Position numbers and translations under genes: made by a program. Under the pieces are notes generated by a model. It had not been told where the DNA came from. It saw only the letters and a program-made list of their open reading frames with translations, and did not search any database. This document shows, piece after piece, positions 1-10,779 of a DNA stretch of 64,000 nt. Position 1 is the stretch's first letter. Every line of letters starts with the position of its first letter. The stretch lies in assembly GCF_023101765.2 (NCBI RefSeq), contig NC_064214.1, positions 4,780,001-4,844,000 of the forward strand. Reading direction: 5' to 3'. Origin of the DNA: Spodoptera frugiperda. Taxonomy: Eukaryota; Arthropoda; Insecta; Lepidoptera; Noctuidae.

Positions 1-649
1 TTAGATACTATCGAAAAACAACAAAAAATAAAGGAGATCTCCAACCTCAAACTCGACAAACAAACTAGAGAAAAACCGATGACCTCGTTTGCCCTACACA
101 CTTGGAATTTGTCAACTTTTTGTCGAAGTCTATTGGTCTATTGTACCCAAATAATAGCGATGGTTGTTAGTACCGTTCATCACCCATTAGTAGGGGAAGG
201 TCAGTCGCCGAAGTGATGTATGTTTTCATAAATCTTTTGAACGCTGACATCGTAAGGATAAGGAGGTGGAAACGGGTTCCCGGGGGATTTGCTGACGATA
301 TTGCCGTGTGTAATTTTGGTATTGCGTTTTTACCAAATTTTGGTATGTGTATTTTAGATTATAAGTAAATTGATGATGCTACGTAAATAGGTGTGTAATA
401 AAATTAAATGATGCCTTGATTATATGTGCAAAAATGATTATATTCAGTTATGCATATCACTTTAGTTCATAAAGTCGTGTTTTTGACCCTCAAAGACTTA
501 GACATAGGTGTAAATTAGTGCACATCATTGACGATGAAACATTCGTTTTTCACCATAATTGGTGTGATTCATACAATTTCCACTCGAAAAGTCCGTTCAA
601 AATTAAGGCAATTTTTTCTCTAATTTTAACATTTTACTAATAGGTATAT

Positions 650-740
650 CTATGGGAGTGGGCAGAGACAATGAAACGTCAATTATTACGAATCTTACAT
701 ACCTTTTTCTCTTCATCAGTCTTTTCATACATGCTCATAT
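650..740 (+). repeat. Short interspersed repeat, copy 1 of 3 (cagagacaatg family)
   Basis: The segment with gcagagacaatgaaacg followed by cttcatcagtcttttcat is closely similar to 58845-58965, and its first part to 60930-60985. Three copies of one dispersed family in 64 kb, with no coding potential. The class is unknown to me. Confidence 0.6.
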
Positions 741-1034
741 ACTAATACTAAATATAATTTTGTTATCAAAACCGTATTCCCTTTAACCTCTTTTTTGGTT
801 AAACAAAACAGGCTCTTTGTCGCACTAATCCAATCTCAATAGCATTACAATTTCCAGAATTACCAGGCTTACTAGCAACGCAGTTATCAACGTACTCTGC
901 ACAGGGGAATAAAATCGTTAAATTTTATTGCTTTCAATCTTGAGTTGAATTTCAAGTGGGTTTCGAGAGAAAGAGGTTTTTATGGGGGAGGAGACGTCAT
1001 GGCGTCATGATACGTTACTTACCATTTGTAGTAG

Positions 1035-1300
1035 TCAGAAATTATCACGTACTTTTTTGGCTATACAATGTGTACATTGAGTGTACACACTCAATTTTTT
1101 ACCATTTGTGTTATAAGTTCCATGTAATAGGGGGTGAGCCTATTGCCATATACTGGGCACAATTTCAGACTCCCTGCTGCTACTGGGAAATTTTCGAAAA
1201 CCGTAAGAAAAACTCAGTAATACTTTGCCCGACCAGAATCAAACCCGAGAACCCTTGTCCGGCAGTCGCGCTTGCGACCACTCGGCAAACGACGCAATGA
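1035..1300 (-). repeat. tRNA-like SINE, antisense copy
   Basis: Read on the minus strand, this holds a tRNA-like head (gagtggtcgcaag, then cgggtttgattctgg as a B-box relative), then gggcaaagtattactg, a segment with cagtatatggcaataggctc, and a tail. The same order appears on the plus strand at 24910-25160 and, degraded, at 9930-10350. This layout is typical of widespread lepidopteran SINEs. A 114-codon open frame over it is accidental. Confidence 0.75.
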
Positions 1301-2089
1301 TTGACATTTATTTTATTATGTCTAGCTACTTATATGTATATACGGTTCATTGTTAAAGCTAGGTGGTTCTTCCCAAATATTGATTTATGTTGAAAAAAAT
1401 TAGCAAAAAACTCCGCATTGGATATACCTTAATTAACTAATTACATTGCACTAATTCATTATTTGTTTTGGTGGATTATTTTTTATTTAAAAACAATGTG
1501 GTGGCTCTATATCATACAAAGTGCATATAAGTAAACATATCACATAAGGACATGCGATCGATTGGTCTCGCGAGCGCAATGGAGTCACATGATTTGTATA
1601 CCAACGGATTTGGGGTAATGGCGCCACCATATTCCGGCCTCTGTCGCGTTACGCGCCTAATGGAATGTCAGCTATCCGTCATCTAGTCGAGTTTTTTTTA
1701 CCCCACAAATATGCAGACTACTTCTTTTTACCCTAAGCCCACTTTGCGGGCGAAAGTGTTAGAATGATTATTTCGAAGCCGAATTATTTGAAAGAATTAA
1801 AGTTAAAATGTTCGAGTTAGATATTTCCACGAGATATTATTATTATGATTTGTTAAGCGATTGCTTTGAAGTAACGCTTTTGTACTTTTGGCTAATGTTT
1901 AATGTTTTGTAATGAGAAACACAAAGGAAAACATCGGGAGGAAGCCTTGATCCTTCTCCTTGAGACAAGAGGCTTTTGCTTAGCTATATATTATTTAGTT
2001 AACAATTATAGGCTGATGATGATTATTTAATTTTGGAATATGCATAGTGGTCACAATAAAAACTTTTCTATAAGGTGTATGAATATCAT

Positions 2090-2260
2090 GGAGGCCCGGC
2101 TGCCGCGCAATGTGTAGCGGGTTCGATTCCCGCACGGAGCAACTCTTTGTATTATTCACAAATTGTTGTTTTGCGTCTGAGTCTCATGTGTATGTAAAGT
2201 TGTATGTTTGTAGACGCATGACACAGGCGAAGCTCCTAGTGTGGGGCAATGTTTTAAAAA
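2090..2260 (+). repeat. SINE with B-box (gcacggagcaac family)
   Basis: A Pol III B-box-like ggttcgattcc lies at 2120-2130, followed by cgcacggagcaactctttg, a body (attgttgttttgcgtctgag, catgtgtatgtaaa) and the end motif gtggggcaatgtttt. The body and end are repeated at 33955-34125. It is not a tRNA gene, because no cloverleaf can be built around the B-box. Confidence 0.7.
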
Positions 2261-2581
2261 TAAGAAAAAATAAGTATCATTTTAAAATGAGATTACACTT
2301 TCTAAAACCTAAAAGTCACTATATTTACTCAACTATCAAGTCAAGAAACAAAGCTAAAATGTCACAGATATGCTAATTCAACTAAATAGACACTTTCTTT
2401 CCAATCTGGAACAAAAAATTGATGTCTTTTAGCGACATATGAAACGATACTGTTATAAAATTTGAACAATAGCGACCCACACGTTTCCCGTTAAACATAA
2501 TTGAACTTCATTTTGTTGTTTTATCTGTGAAGTGACAGATGTCAGTTGTTTTTATTAGACTGCTTTTTGTGAATAGTAAAA

Positions 2582-2608
2582 ATGGCTGCCTCTAAATTTG
2601 AATTCTGA
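2582..2608 (+). promoter_or_regulatory. Possible upstream ORF of DM4/DM12 gene A
   Basis: An ATG in a good context (aaaATGg) at 2582 opens an eight-codon frame (MAASKFEF) that ends at TGA 2606-2608, 58 bases before the predicted start codon at 2667. If transcription begins upstream, it would be a small translation-attenuating uORF. The transcription start is unknown, so this is inference. Confidence 0.25.
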
Positions 2609-2666
2609 ATTTTCGAACGTTTATTTTTTTTGTTCTAATATTTTTGTTTTGTTTTTTTTTGTTACG

Positions 2667-5600
2667 ATGGAACTAAATATTCCTGTTTTAGTTGTAATAT
2701 TTTTAAGCTGTGTGCAATTTAGTGAGTTGTCCGAGTCTAGGGATGTGTCGAAGATTTTGTCGAGAAGAAAACGGTATGTCGCTTTTCCAGAAGGTTCCAG
2801 TTTTTCGGTAAGTCGTTTTTTTTAAGTTTACAACTTTATCATCCTTACACTTAGTTTAGAATTATTAAATCATATTAAAAGCTTATCAGTTATTTGGTTT
2901 TGACTAAGTTTAGATTTCTTGAATCACGTTTAAAGCGTTTATCCCATCAGTTATTTTATTATGGAATTACAATTATGAAAATAACGAAATATCGAATTTG
3001 ACATTTCATGATTACGCTTCATGTTAATCAAACAATCGGACGGTTTCCTACAATGTTGTTGCTTATTTTTTGTATTTTTTTACCTTCGTATTCTACCTTG
3101 TTGGTCTAGAAATCTGTCGACTAGTATTTGACAAATATGCTTCCTATTATTATCTAAATTTTGACTAGGCAAAAATAACCTATTTCCCTTAAACAGAAGA
3201 CTCTAAATGCCATTTTTCTTTACAGTGCGCCGGTTGCGTGACAGTTGGTCTGATTGGTCAACCGGCTCCATCATCAAGTCCTGGAACCTTCACGTTCAGT
3301 CTTAACTGGGCGATAGCCTATGAGCTGCCCAATGTCACAGAAACTACCATCTACTACTTACAGAAGAAGTATTATAAAAAACAGCATTTACAGAAGAGAA
3401 TCAATAGGAGAGAATTGTATGGGAAATTGGAGACTATTATAGATAAGTAAGTTATAAGTTTTTTAACCGACATGGTCACTAACACTAGTATTAGAACTTG
3501 AAACGGGATATTTATTATACTTTTCTACTTTTATAAGTTTCCGATATTTCGGCACTGTTGCAAGCGTCATGATCACGGATGTACAGTTCACAGTCAGTTC
3601 AGAAATAGAAAAACATGGTAAATATCGTGTTTCAAGTTCTAATACTAGATAATAGGGTGGAGCGAAAAAAATTTTTTCTTAATTTGAAGATTCCTGTGTT
3701 TTCAAACATTGACCCATAGTAATAGAAATGTTCATGCAAAATTACAGCTTTCTAACTCAATATCTTGAGGTGGCGCATTAGGTATGAAATTTAAAAAAAA
3801 TAAAAAAAGTAGAGTTACAAGCAAATATTTATTTCTAACTATATTACCATATATTTAAATGAATTTAAACTTTAAACCACTAGAATAATAAAATACTATA
3901 TGAAATTACCATAAAAATAAAATTTTGATGTCCAGAATCAGAGGTTCCAGTTTCATCATTTTGGCAAAAATACTGAGATTTAGTGTCAAAAATAGGTATT
4001 TCTTGCCTGGATTTTTATTTAATTACGGATGAAACCATTTCTATCATCGGGTCCACAAACAGATGCCGAAGCCTCCGTTATACGTTTGACACACCTTTCT
4101 ACTGCTTGAGTAGACTGGACTAATTTTTATGATTTGATAGAATTGGCGAAAAAAAGATAACAGAAGCTCCTGTAACAATGAAATACAGCGACTCGGAAAT
4201 CACTACAATGATTGCACCTGGAGGTAAATTGTTTGAAATTGAGAAGTATCCTTGCCACACTCAAGCAGTAGAAAGGAACGTACAGCAGAGGCTTCGGCAT
4301 CTGTTTGTGGACCCGTTATATTTTGCAGCAAACACATCATATTATTATCGCTTCTTAATTTCATGACATCGCATAGATTGAGTTATCATCTTATCTACAG
4401 AACCAATGTACATTTTTAAGAAGTTTTCCTCAGCAGCAGGTGCTTTAGTCAAACATTTGCATACTTCTCGGGATAAATATTTACGTGGTGCGATATAAAA
4501 AAATATTTGTAGAATATCTGCTTATTGGCGACATTGGGTAACATTTCACATATTTGTACTTTTGTACAAAATAGACGACCTAGACCAGACTTGTTGATGG
4601 ATAATTGTAGAGATAGATGCCTTATTCTATATCGCTTTACTATCGAAAGTCAAAAGTCAAAATTATTTATTACAAATAGGCCGGGAAGCCACTTTTGAAC
4701 GCCAAAACAAATATTACAATGTAAAGAAAACAAAATGTCTGTCTGTCCGTCGGTCAGTCCTCTAGTTGCTCTATTTGGTCGTTCCAAAGTGTAGATTCGT
4801 ATGGAGAAGAACGAGCAAGAAACTCCATAGGTCTTTTACAGTCAGGTTCTCAATACAATACTTGGTTAAAAGCAATCATTTCACATATTTCTTCTAAGGA
4901 TCCTTTCCATCATTCAACTCTAACATATATTATTGTTTTTTATTTATTGTGTTTAATCACATCACAATGTGTAGGTAACATAAATTATCATTTAATTTGA
5001 TTGGATCGCCAAGTAAAGGACATCGCTTTGCCCGTTTTAGGCATTTTTTAATAAAATTGACTTAACTTTGGCACTATTTTACAACTATATATTAAAGTTT
5101 TGTAAGATAATACTGTATTTGCATACGAGATAACACTTAGTTAAAGTTAAAAACAGTAAATTTGTAAGCATAGCATATAAGCACAACTCTTTTTTGTGGG
5201 TGGTCTTATAAGTAAAAATTAGATTTTTCTAGAAACTATTTCCTCGATGCGCCACCTGAAGATAATGTCGTAGAGCTTTAATTTTTGGATAAACAAAGCT
5301 TTTACGTATGGTCACCAATTAATAATACAGGACAAAAGAAAAGACAAAAAAATTTTTTTTTGGTATGTTTCACTCCACCCTACTAGATAAGTAAGTTGTT
5401 TTAGAGATGATTAATTATGAAGAGTGTCCTTGATCTAGGCATTGGTGTTGGTAATACAATAGTGGACCTGAAGATGTTATGTTCGGTTATTGTAATTAGT
5501 AAACTGTCTCAGAAATCTAGATTCGGTGTTGTTACAAAGTCAGACGCTTTGCTAGCATATTTTTTATAGCGCTTTTAATTTATATATCCTGATGCATTGC

Positions 5601-6526
5601 TGATAGTTCTGCACGCGTTTCTTAATTAATGTGAAAATATGTAATTTATTTATTTATTTATTTAAAAAAAACATGCATAATTTTACAGCTTAAGCCAATA
5701 CATTATACAGTTAAAGATAAAATAAAATAGTACAATAATCTTAATTACTTAAAACTAATACATCAGCCATCCATCTTCTCACAAAACCTTGTAATGTTTG
5801 TAGTGTAGGGGTTATCTTTATAAATTGTTAAAATATCTATTTCAGTATGGGATACAATGGGAGGGAATGCATTCTGAAGACGCTCTGTGAGACCACTCAG
5901 AGGCTGGTGCCGCATGGAGACAACGTGGTTGAAGAGATGTTCAGGACTTTATTCACGTGAGTTATACTTAAATACTTTATTACTTAGAGACATAAAAGAC
6001 CGCAATGAGATTAAAGACAAGGAATTATGCGGTTGACTGAGAAGAACTCGCGCCTTTACATCACCTATTCTACATACAAAAGACAGTTCCCACGAATTCA
6101 TACTAATATGCCAAAATACTATACCAGTTAGAGACTATTGTAACATTGGTAATGGGCCGTAACATTATTTCGGTTAGCATTTTCTTTTTTTTATGTTTAA
6201 TGGGACGACGTTTGGCCGTTTGGAAGTAAAATACAGTAGGAATTATGGTGTAGTACAATATAGTTTACTCCAGAATTACGAGATTGGAGTAAAATTTCTT
6301 CATTTTCTTTAACAGTATGCCACCAGCAAAAGTCCTACCAACAGAGCCTTTGGAACATGCGATATACGACGCTGCACACCGCCTGGGCCGTATCGTCGAC
6401 TCCTGCGACAGGTTCAAATGTCCAATCTCATTGGTTGACTTAATCAAGGGGTATTATAATGCTCCTGCGCCAAAAGTTGATTTAAGAAGAAACCCATGGG
6501 CGCTGTTCAGTAGTAATTTTGGTTAG
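2667..6526 (+). CDS. DM4/DM12 family secreted protein, gene A (4 exons)
   Basis: Exons 2667-2807, 3226-3446, 5846-5956 and 6316-6526 join in frame to about 227 residues; all introns are GT-AG. The ATG at 2667 was chosen because the longer frame upstream has no in-frame ATG. Residues 1 to about 20 form a hydrophobic signal peptide. RRKR at 33-36 looks like a furin-type site and is followed by YVAFPEGSSFS, a hallmark of the insect DM4/DM12 (DUF1676-like small Cys) family. Six cysteines follow (48, 51, 129, 135, 188, 193). Exon 3 encodes the core beginning MGYNGRECILKTLCE, and exon 4 the block with AAHRLG and CPISLVDLIKGYYNAPAP. There is one NVT glycosylation sequon in exon 2. The molecular role of the family is unknown to me. 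The next gene is a tandem paralogue. Intron 2 (2,399 bp) is swollen by a MITE and a hAT-like element. Confidence 0.88.
3485..3648. mobile_element. 164-bp MITE with ~31-bp terminal inverted repeats
   Basis: The left end ctagtattagaacttgaaac is mirrored at the right end (3615-3648), which reads as the same sequence on the other strand apart from one or two changes. The centre carries gatatttcggcactgttgc, a sequence seen in lepidopteran repeats. It lies in intron 2 of DM4/DM12 gene A and directly abuts the larger element that starts at 3653. Confidence 0.75.
4019..4119 (-). pseudogene. Transposase-like C-terminal fragment (minus copy)
   Basis: The minus strand reads a continuous frame with TQAVERCVKRITEASASVCG then PDDRNGFIRN and a stop at 4019-4021. 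This resembles the end of an uncharacterised transposon-associated protein family with a conserved TQAVERCVK motif, recalled from memory. Only about 30 residues survive. An inverted copy of the same stretch is at 4259-4315. Confidence 0.5.
4178..4322 (+). pseudogene. Transposase-like fragment (plus copy, frameshifted)
   Basis: The plus strand encodes EKYPCHTQAVER and then loses the frame by one base relative to the minus copy at 4019-4119; after the shift the bases again spell EASASVCGP. It is the inverted partner of that fragment and extends further N-terminal (MKYSDSEITTMIAPGGKLFE). It is a remnant, not a gene. Confidence 0.5.
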
Positions 6527-6596
6527 GGTTTGTTTTAAGTGTATTGTTTAAAGTAGGCACTGTTATGCTTATTTATTGAATAGTATATATCTTTAG

Positions 6597-6602
6597 AATA
6601 AA
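6597..6602 (+). terminator. Poly(A) signal of DM4/DM12 gene A
   Basis: The first canonical AATAAA after the stop codon lies 71 bases downstream of it, giving a short 3' UTR of roughly 90 bases if used. Confidence 0.5.
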
Positions 6603-7965
6603 ATGGGAGATTGGATGAGACTTATAATATAGGAAGCAGTCTTAGGCAAGTGTGTATAGTTTTAAAGATTTGATAATAAGTTATTAGATTTATTTTTTAA
6701 ATTGAAGTTTTATAGTGGTAAATATAATTGTTAAATACTCAATTAGTTTTAAATTAAGAAGAACGAGTAAGTATTTCTATGGTTATTAAATACTACTGCT
6801 AATATTTTTAATAGTTTTTTATTGTTAATGCTGTTGTGTACATTTCTCTTCTTATGATATTTAAAATCTTATAAGGACAGAAATGATACCGTAATGAATT
6901 AGAAATTATTTTTATTTACACTTTAAATATATGAACATTGCAGGTTATTTATATATTTTGTATCGCCAATTAATTTCGATATCATCCTTCTAATTAATAA
7001 AACCTTTTTGTATTTGTATTTAACAATTTAAATTCTGTATTAATTTCAAAACGCACCTCGACGTATGAAAAATCTCCCTAAAATAAATACACTGAATAAA
7101 ATTAAAAAGGGAACATTTTACCCAATAATTTTCCAAATATAATCCAACAATGGACTAAAGAGATATGATGAAGGGTTAAAGCATTTACTCGGGAGCAACT
7201 TTTGGGTATAATTGATTCCCAATTTTGACAGAAACCCGCGTTAACAAGTACATGAATCGACTTTCAATAACCAATTGTAAAAGGTATTCAGTGTGTTTCA
7301 CTGTCAAATAATTAATCAACTTTTCATATTTGGACGCCCGTCTTGATGTAATTGTTTGAACATTTTACAATTTGTATTTGTATTTTAATTTATTTTGTGT
7401 ATTGTTGGTATAGAATTGGAGTCAGTGTATTAATTAAATGTAAACGTGAATTTTGTCTACTTGACATTTGAATTTGTAAAAGCATGAGTAATGTTTATTA
7501 GATTTTTTTTTATAAAGTCTCAATTTTTTATATAACACATTGAACGCCGTGGTGGTCACCGTTGAACGACGTTAGCGGAGGATTTGCCTTCAACAGTTTT
7601 CTATTGGCAGTCAAAGACTGGCATTTTTAATATTTTTTTTTATATAAAATATCAAATTTTTATTTCGAACAATTAAACATCTGTTGCTATCTAATTCATT
7701 TCATTGATTAACTTTAAACAAAATTTAAACCGACCTCCACTAAAATTTTAATTCTAATATTTTAAAATTGTCAGCTAAACACGACATACATGTCAATTCA
7801 TTTAGTCCAGTATGTCACTTCGTGTTCCTACACTTAACTCTAAAAACATGAAAATTATTGAAACCGTTATAGCAACATGGTTTAACCGAACGGTGTATTA
7901 CTTATATCGTTCTAACCAAGGTACGAAGGTGGTCTCGATATTTCGAAAAAAATAACCAAAAAATA
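6603..7965. other. Intergenic spacer between the two DM4/DM12 genes
   Basis: About 1.36 kb of AT-rich DNA with no coding exon seen. A more GC-balanced patch near 7545-7620 (gaacgccgtggtggtcaccg) looks like a dispersed repeat but has no second copy here. The distal part must hold the promoter of gene B; no core element could be named. Confidence 0.5.
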
Positions 7966-10773
7966 ATGAATAAACGGGTCTTGTTATTTTTTGTACTGAC
8001 TTGGTTTTATAGTGAAACATGTGGTTCCAAGTTGCTGTCGAGAAGAAAACGATATGTCGCATTTCCTGAAGGTTCCAGTTTTTCCGTGAGTATTTTGTTT
8101 TTAATTGTTATTGTAATGATATAAGACGTTTTGTAGATTATTGCCTAAAGTAATCTTTTATGTAGTATGAGGATAATTAGCACCAGTAATTTTAAAGAGA
8201 CATGGCTGTACTCAGTATTGTAATAAGTACTAAAAATCAAAAATTCATAAGGCAATATAGCACGTATTTATCTAGGCGAGTAAAACTGTTATTTTTTGTA
8301 AAGACATAAGTTGTAATTCAGAACATAGGTTAGTAAAATACAAGAAGACAAAGACGTATGTTTATAAGTACTTAAAACGTATTAGATACAGTACCTTAAA
8401 ACGTATCATTCAGCGACATAAAACGTGGTTGATTACGTACTTTTTGGAATTTTATCTCCCTTAAATTTTAAGAGAGTTTTTTATGTCTTATTCGCGATTT
8501 ATGATCGCCGTTTTTTTTTCTCCGTATACATACATACATACATGTATTTTGCTATGGTGACGTGAAATATATTATTATGTGAATTGTTAGAAGTATTTTT
8601 TACCTACGATTAGCTATTAAAATTACAAGTAAAACGTTTTCTAGAACAGAGTTATTGACTAATTGTCAGTAATATCACGCAGCCGCAGAAGTCTGGAATT
8701 CTGGCCCGGTATATCAGGCGCCTTCGACATGAGATTCATAACATAACTGGTGATAAGTCGATATTACATTTTATGCCTAGGACTGTGCCTACCCTTTTGG
8801 GGCTTAAAGGCGTCATTTTTATTTTTACCACGTATATACACAGCAAATTCAACCTTATACCTACAATAGATGATATTCTTTTGAATACTGGTGATCATCA
8901 TCTTCTTCTCCATATTCCAGTGTGCTGGCTGCATGACAGTCGGTGTGATTGGTCAGCCCGCCCCAGCCACTGTTCCTGGTACCTTCACCTGGGGTATGAA
9001 CTGGGGCATAGCATACGAACTGCCCAACGCCACAGAAACTAGCAAGTTCTATAGAAGATATAATCGGCTGACCAAACCTGTGGCACAGAGGAGAAGTCGA
9101 CGAGAGCTGTATCAGAAGTTGGAGAAGATTATGGAAAAGTAAGTTGTAATCATTGTTTGTTTGTAGTAAAAGGCTTTAATATTCTTCTGGTCTAAAAAAT
9201 TTACGTGTTGTCAAAGTACCCTTAACTGATGACCCTGCATGAGAAGACTGATGACTGTTAATGAAGTGTAAGAAGTATGTAAGATTCGTAGCAATTGGGA
9301 ATTGGAGACAGACACGAGTTTATGAATGGCCGAATGGCCTAATACGATTATATTAGGCTAATATGTAAATATAATGTATGTTTAGGACAATTCCTACTGT
9401 TTTGTTTAGTACTTTAAAGTCCACAGACGATAATAGGTCATATTCTATATTTCCAGTATGGGTTACAACGGAAGACAGTGCATCCTCAAGACCTTGTGTG
9501 AGACCACTCAGAGGCTCGTCCCTCATGGAGAGAACATGGTCGAGGAGATGTTCAGGACTTTGTTCACGTAAGTTAATAATTATTATCACTTAACAATTAT
9601 TGTCAGTTGCATATTCAACTGAAAGGTTGACTCAGTGGCTAGGTAAGTTATGATTGCCCAATGTATTATATTATATTTCTGTAATGAATAAATTACTATG
9701 TTTACTGCTCTAACGAACCCCAAGACACGAGAAAATATTCTAGTATAGGCCTCGTTAAAAAATAAACAATAAAAAAATAGCAAAAAGTGGCCTAAGCTAT
9801 GGAACCAATGGTTTCAGAAGCGCGTTATTCTTCCTCTAAAGAGAAGACTAAGGTGGAAGTCTACACCATTCGAATTTTCAGCTATTTTCCTGCAGTACCG
9901 TTGCAGGTACCTTTATTAAGTTCTGTAAGCCTATTTTCAAAAACTTGGCTCAATTCCAGAGTCCCTGTTATGAAGTAAGCAATCGAAAATCCCTATGTTA
10001 TTATGGTTACGTTTAATCTGGGGATCGAACTCAAATGGCAATTGAGCTACAGCTCAAAGCTCCTAACCCATGTAATAAGTACAACATATCATCACGCTAG
10101 TATTATAAATGTGAAAGTTGGTTTGTTTGGAGGTGTATCCGCCAATCACGCTGAAACTACTGAAAGGATTTTGATGGGGTACACAGTCAGGGTATGAGCT
10201 GACTTGGCTGATAGGATATTTTTTATCCCACGGGAACGCGGGCGAAGCCGCTAGAAAACCTATAAAATCTTACACTTTTTAATTCTTGAAGGAATTTAAC
10301 CTGACAATCTTTGCTCAGCAGTTGCCCTTGAGGACACTCGGCAAATGAGATAGTCTCGTAATTTAATCAGTATGCACTGCAGACCATAGGTCTCCTCAAT
10401 GACTTCCAGTGTAGAAAGTGTCAGGCTCTTACTGGCTAAAAACCACCCCGTTCATTCTCCCCGGCAACCTGTTACGTTGTCCACAACTCCGAGGCAGCAG
10501 CTCCCTAATTTTATATTCAGTACTTTTACTAAATTAAATAATTATTTCTCTATTCCTTTCAGCTTACCGATGACAAAGTTTCTAGCATCAGAACCGATGG
10601 AACAAGCAGCTTATGACGCTGCTCACAGATTGGGCAGCATTCTCTCCAGTTGTGATAACTTCTCCTGCCCAATATCCTTGGTAGACCTGGTTAAAGGATA
10701 CTACAATGCTCCGGCACCCAAAGTAGATACCGCTCTAAACCCATGGGCCTTGTTTAGCAGCCAATTTGGATAG
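7966..10773 (+). CDS. DM4/DM12 family secreted protein, gene B (4 exons)
   Basis: Exons 7966-8085, 8921-9138, 9457-9567 and 10563-10773 join in frame to about 219 residues. Residues 1 to about 20 form a signal peptide. RRKR at 26-29 precedes YVAFPEGSSFS, identical to gene A. The six cysteines after that site (41, 44, 121, 127, 180, 185) keep the spacing of gene A within the exon 3 and exon 4 blocks. Exon 3 (111 bp) and exon 4 (211 bp) equal those of gene A in length, and the 36 full codons of exon 3 differ at only three residues, so the pair arose by tandem duplication. Exon 2 is one codon shorter than in gene A and carries an NAT sequon. Function unknown; probably secreted or processed by a proprotein convertase. 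Introns 1 and 3 hold SINE and Helitron-like fragments. Confidence 0.88.
8690..8825 (+). repeat. SINE fragment in intron 1 of DM4/DM12 gene B
   Basis: The stretch has cgcagaagtctggaattctg, then cataactggtgataagt, then gcctacccttttggggctta and aggcgtcattt. It parallels the second half of the SINE copy at 24910-25160 (gtgtctggcattatgcac, gcctacccttttgagaatag, gcgtggcgtta). A degraded 3' portion of that family. Confidence 0.55.
9930..10350 (-). repeat. tRNA-like SINE split by a Helitron-like insertion
   Basis: The left part (9955-10050: cagagtccctgttatgaag, gggatcgaactc) and the right part (10310-10350: cagttgcccttgaggacact, cggcaaatgag) correspond to neighbouring parts of the antisense SINE at 1035-1300. 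Between them lies a Helitron-like element at 10097-10254. All of it is in intron 3 of DM4/DM12 gene B. Confidence 0.5.
10097..10254 (+). mobile_element. Helitron-like non-autonomous element
   Basis: It begins around tattataaatgtgaaagttg, has the body motif caatcacgctgaaactactg, then gataggatattttttatccc and cgggaacgcgggcgaagccg, and ends in CTAG. Related copies are at 34555-34690, 44829-44984 and 57420-57571. The body and the CTAG(T) end match the Helitron-like repeats widespread in Lepidoptera. Confidence 0.65.
10397..10510 (+). repeat. SINE fragment (aaaaaccaccccgttc family)
   Basis: Contains gtgtcaggctcttactggct, then aaaaaccaccccgttcattc, then ccggcaacctg. The same series occurs at 25655-25870 and 47630-47800. 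It ends about 50 bases before the last exon of DM4/DM12 gene B. Confidence 0.6.
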
Positions 10774-10779
10774 AATAAA
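10774..10779 (+). terminator. Poly(A) signal directly after the stop codon of gene B
   Basis: AATAAA follows the TAG stop at 10771-10773 without any spacer. If used, cleavage 10-30 bases on gives a 3' UTR of only about 20-35 bases. No other AATAAA was noticed in the next 100 bases. Confidence 0.5.

Larger units (their letters stand above)
1..2581. other. Gene-free left flank
   Basis: No coding exon could be supported here on either strand. The stretch is AT-rich and holds three repeat copies that are listed separately (650-740, 1035-1300 and 2090-2260). A somewhat more GC-rich patch near 1560-1700 matches nothing I recognise. It is the upstream flank of the first DM4/DM12 gene and may contain its promoter, but no TATA box or initiator could be assigned with confidence. 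Confidence 0.5.
3653..5382. mobile_element. hAT-like DNA transposon derivative (1,730 bp)
   Basis: The ends are inverted (tagggtggagcgaaa on the left, tagggtggagtgaaa on the reversed right end) and similarity continues inward, including a shared gaggtggcgcat / caggtggcgcat block, so the inverted ends extend roughly 150 bp. Perfect 8-bp duplications, ctagataa, flank it (3645-3652 and 5383-5390); they fit the hAT target pattern nTnnnnAn, and TAGGG fits hAT-type ends. No complete transposase is present; only coding remnants near 4019-4320. It is therefore non-autonomous. Assignment to hAT rests on the target duplication and end bases only. Confidence 0.75.

Noticed and set aside
956..1300. 114-codon plus-strand frame
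   Set aside because: It lies on an antisense tRNA-like SINE copy, starts from a non-ATG codon and resembles no protein.
2090..2135. tRNA-like B-box (ggttcgattcc), possible tRNA gene
   Set aside because: No acceptor or anticodon stem can be built, and the downstream body is repeated at 33955-34125; it is a SINE.
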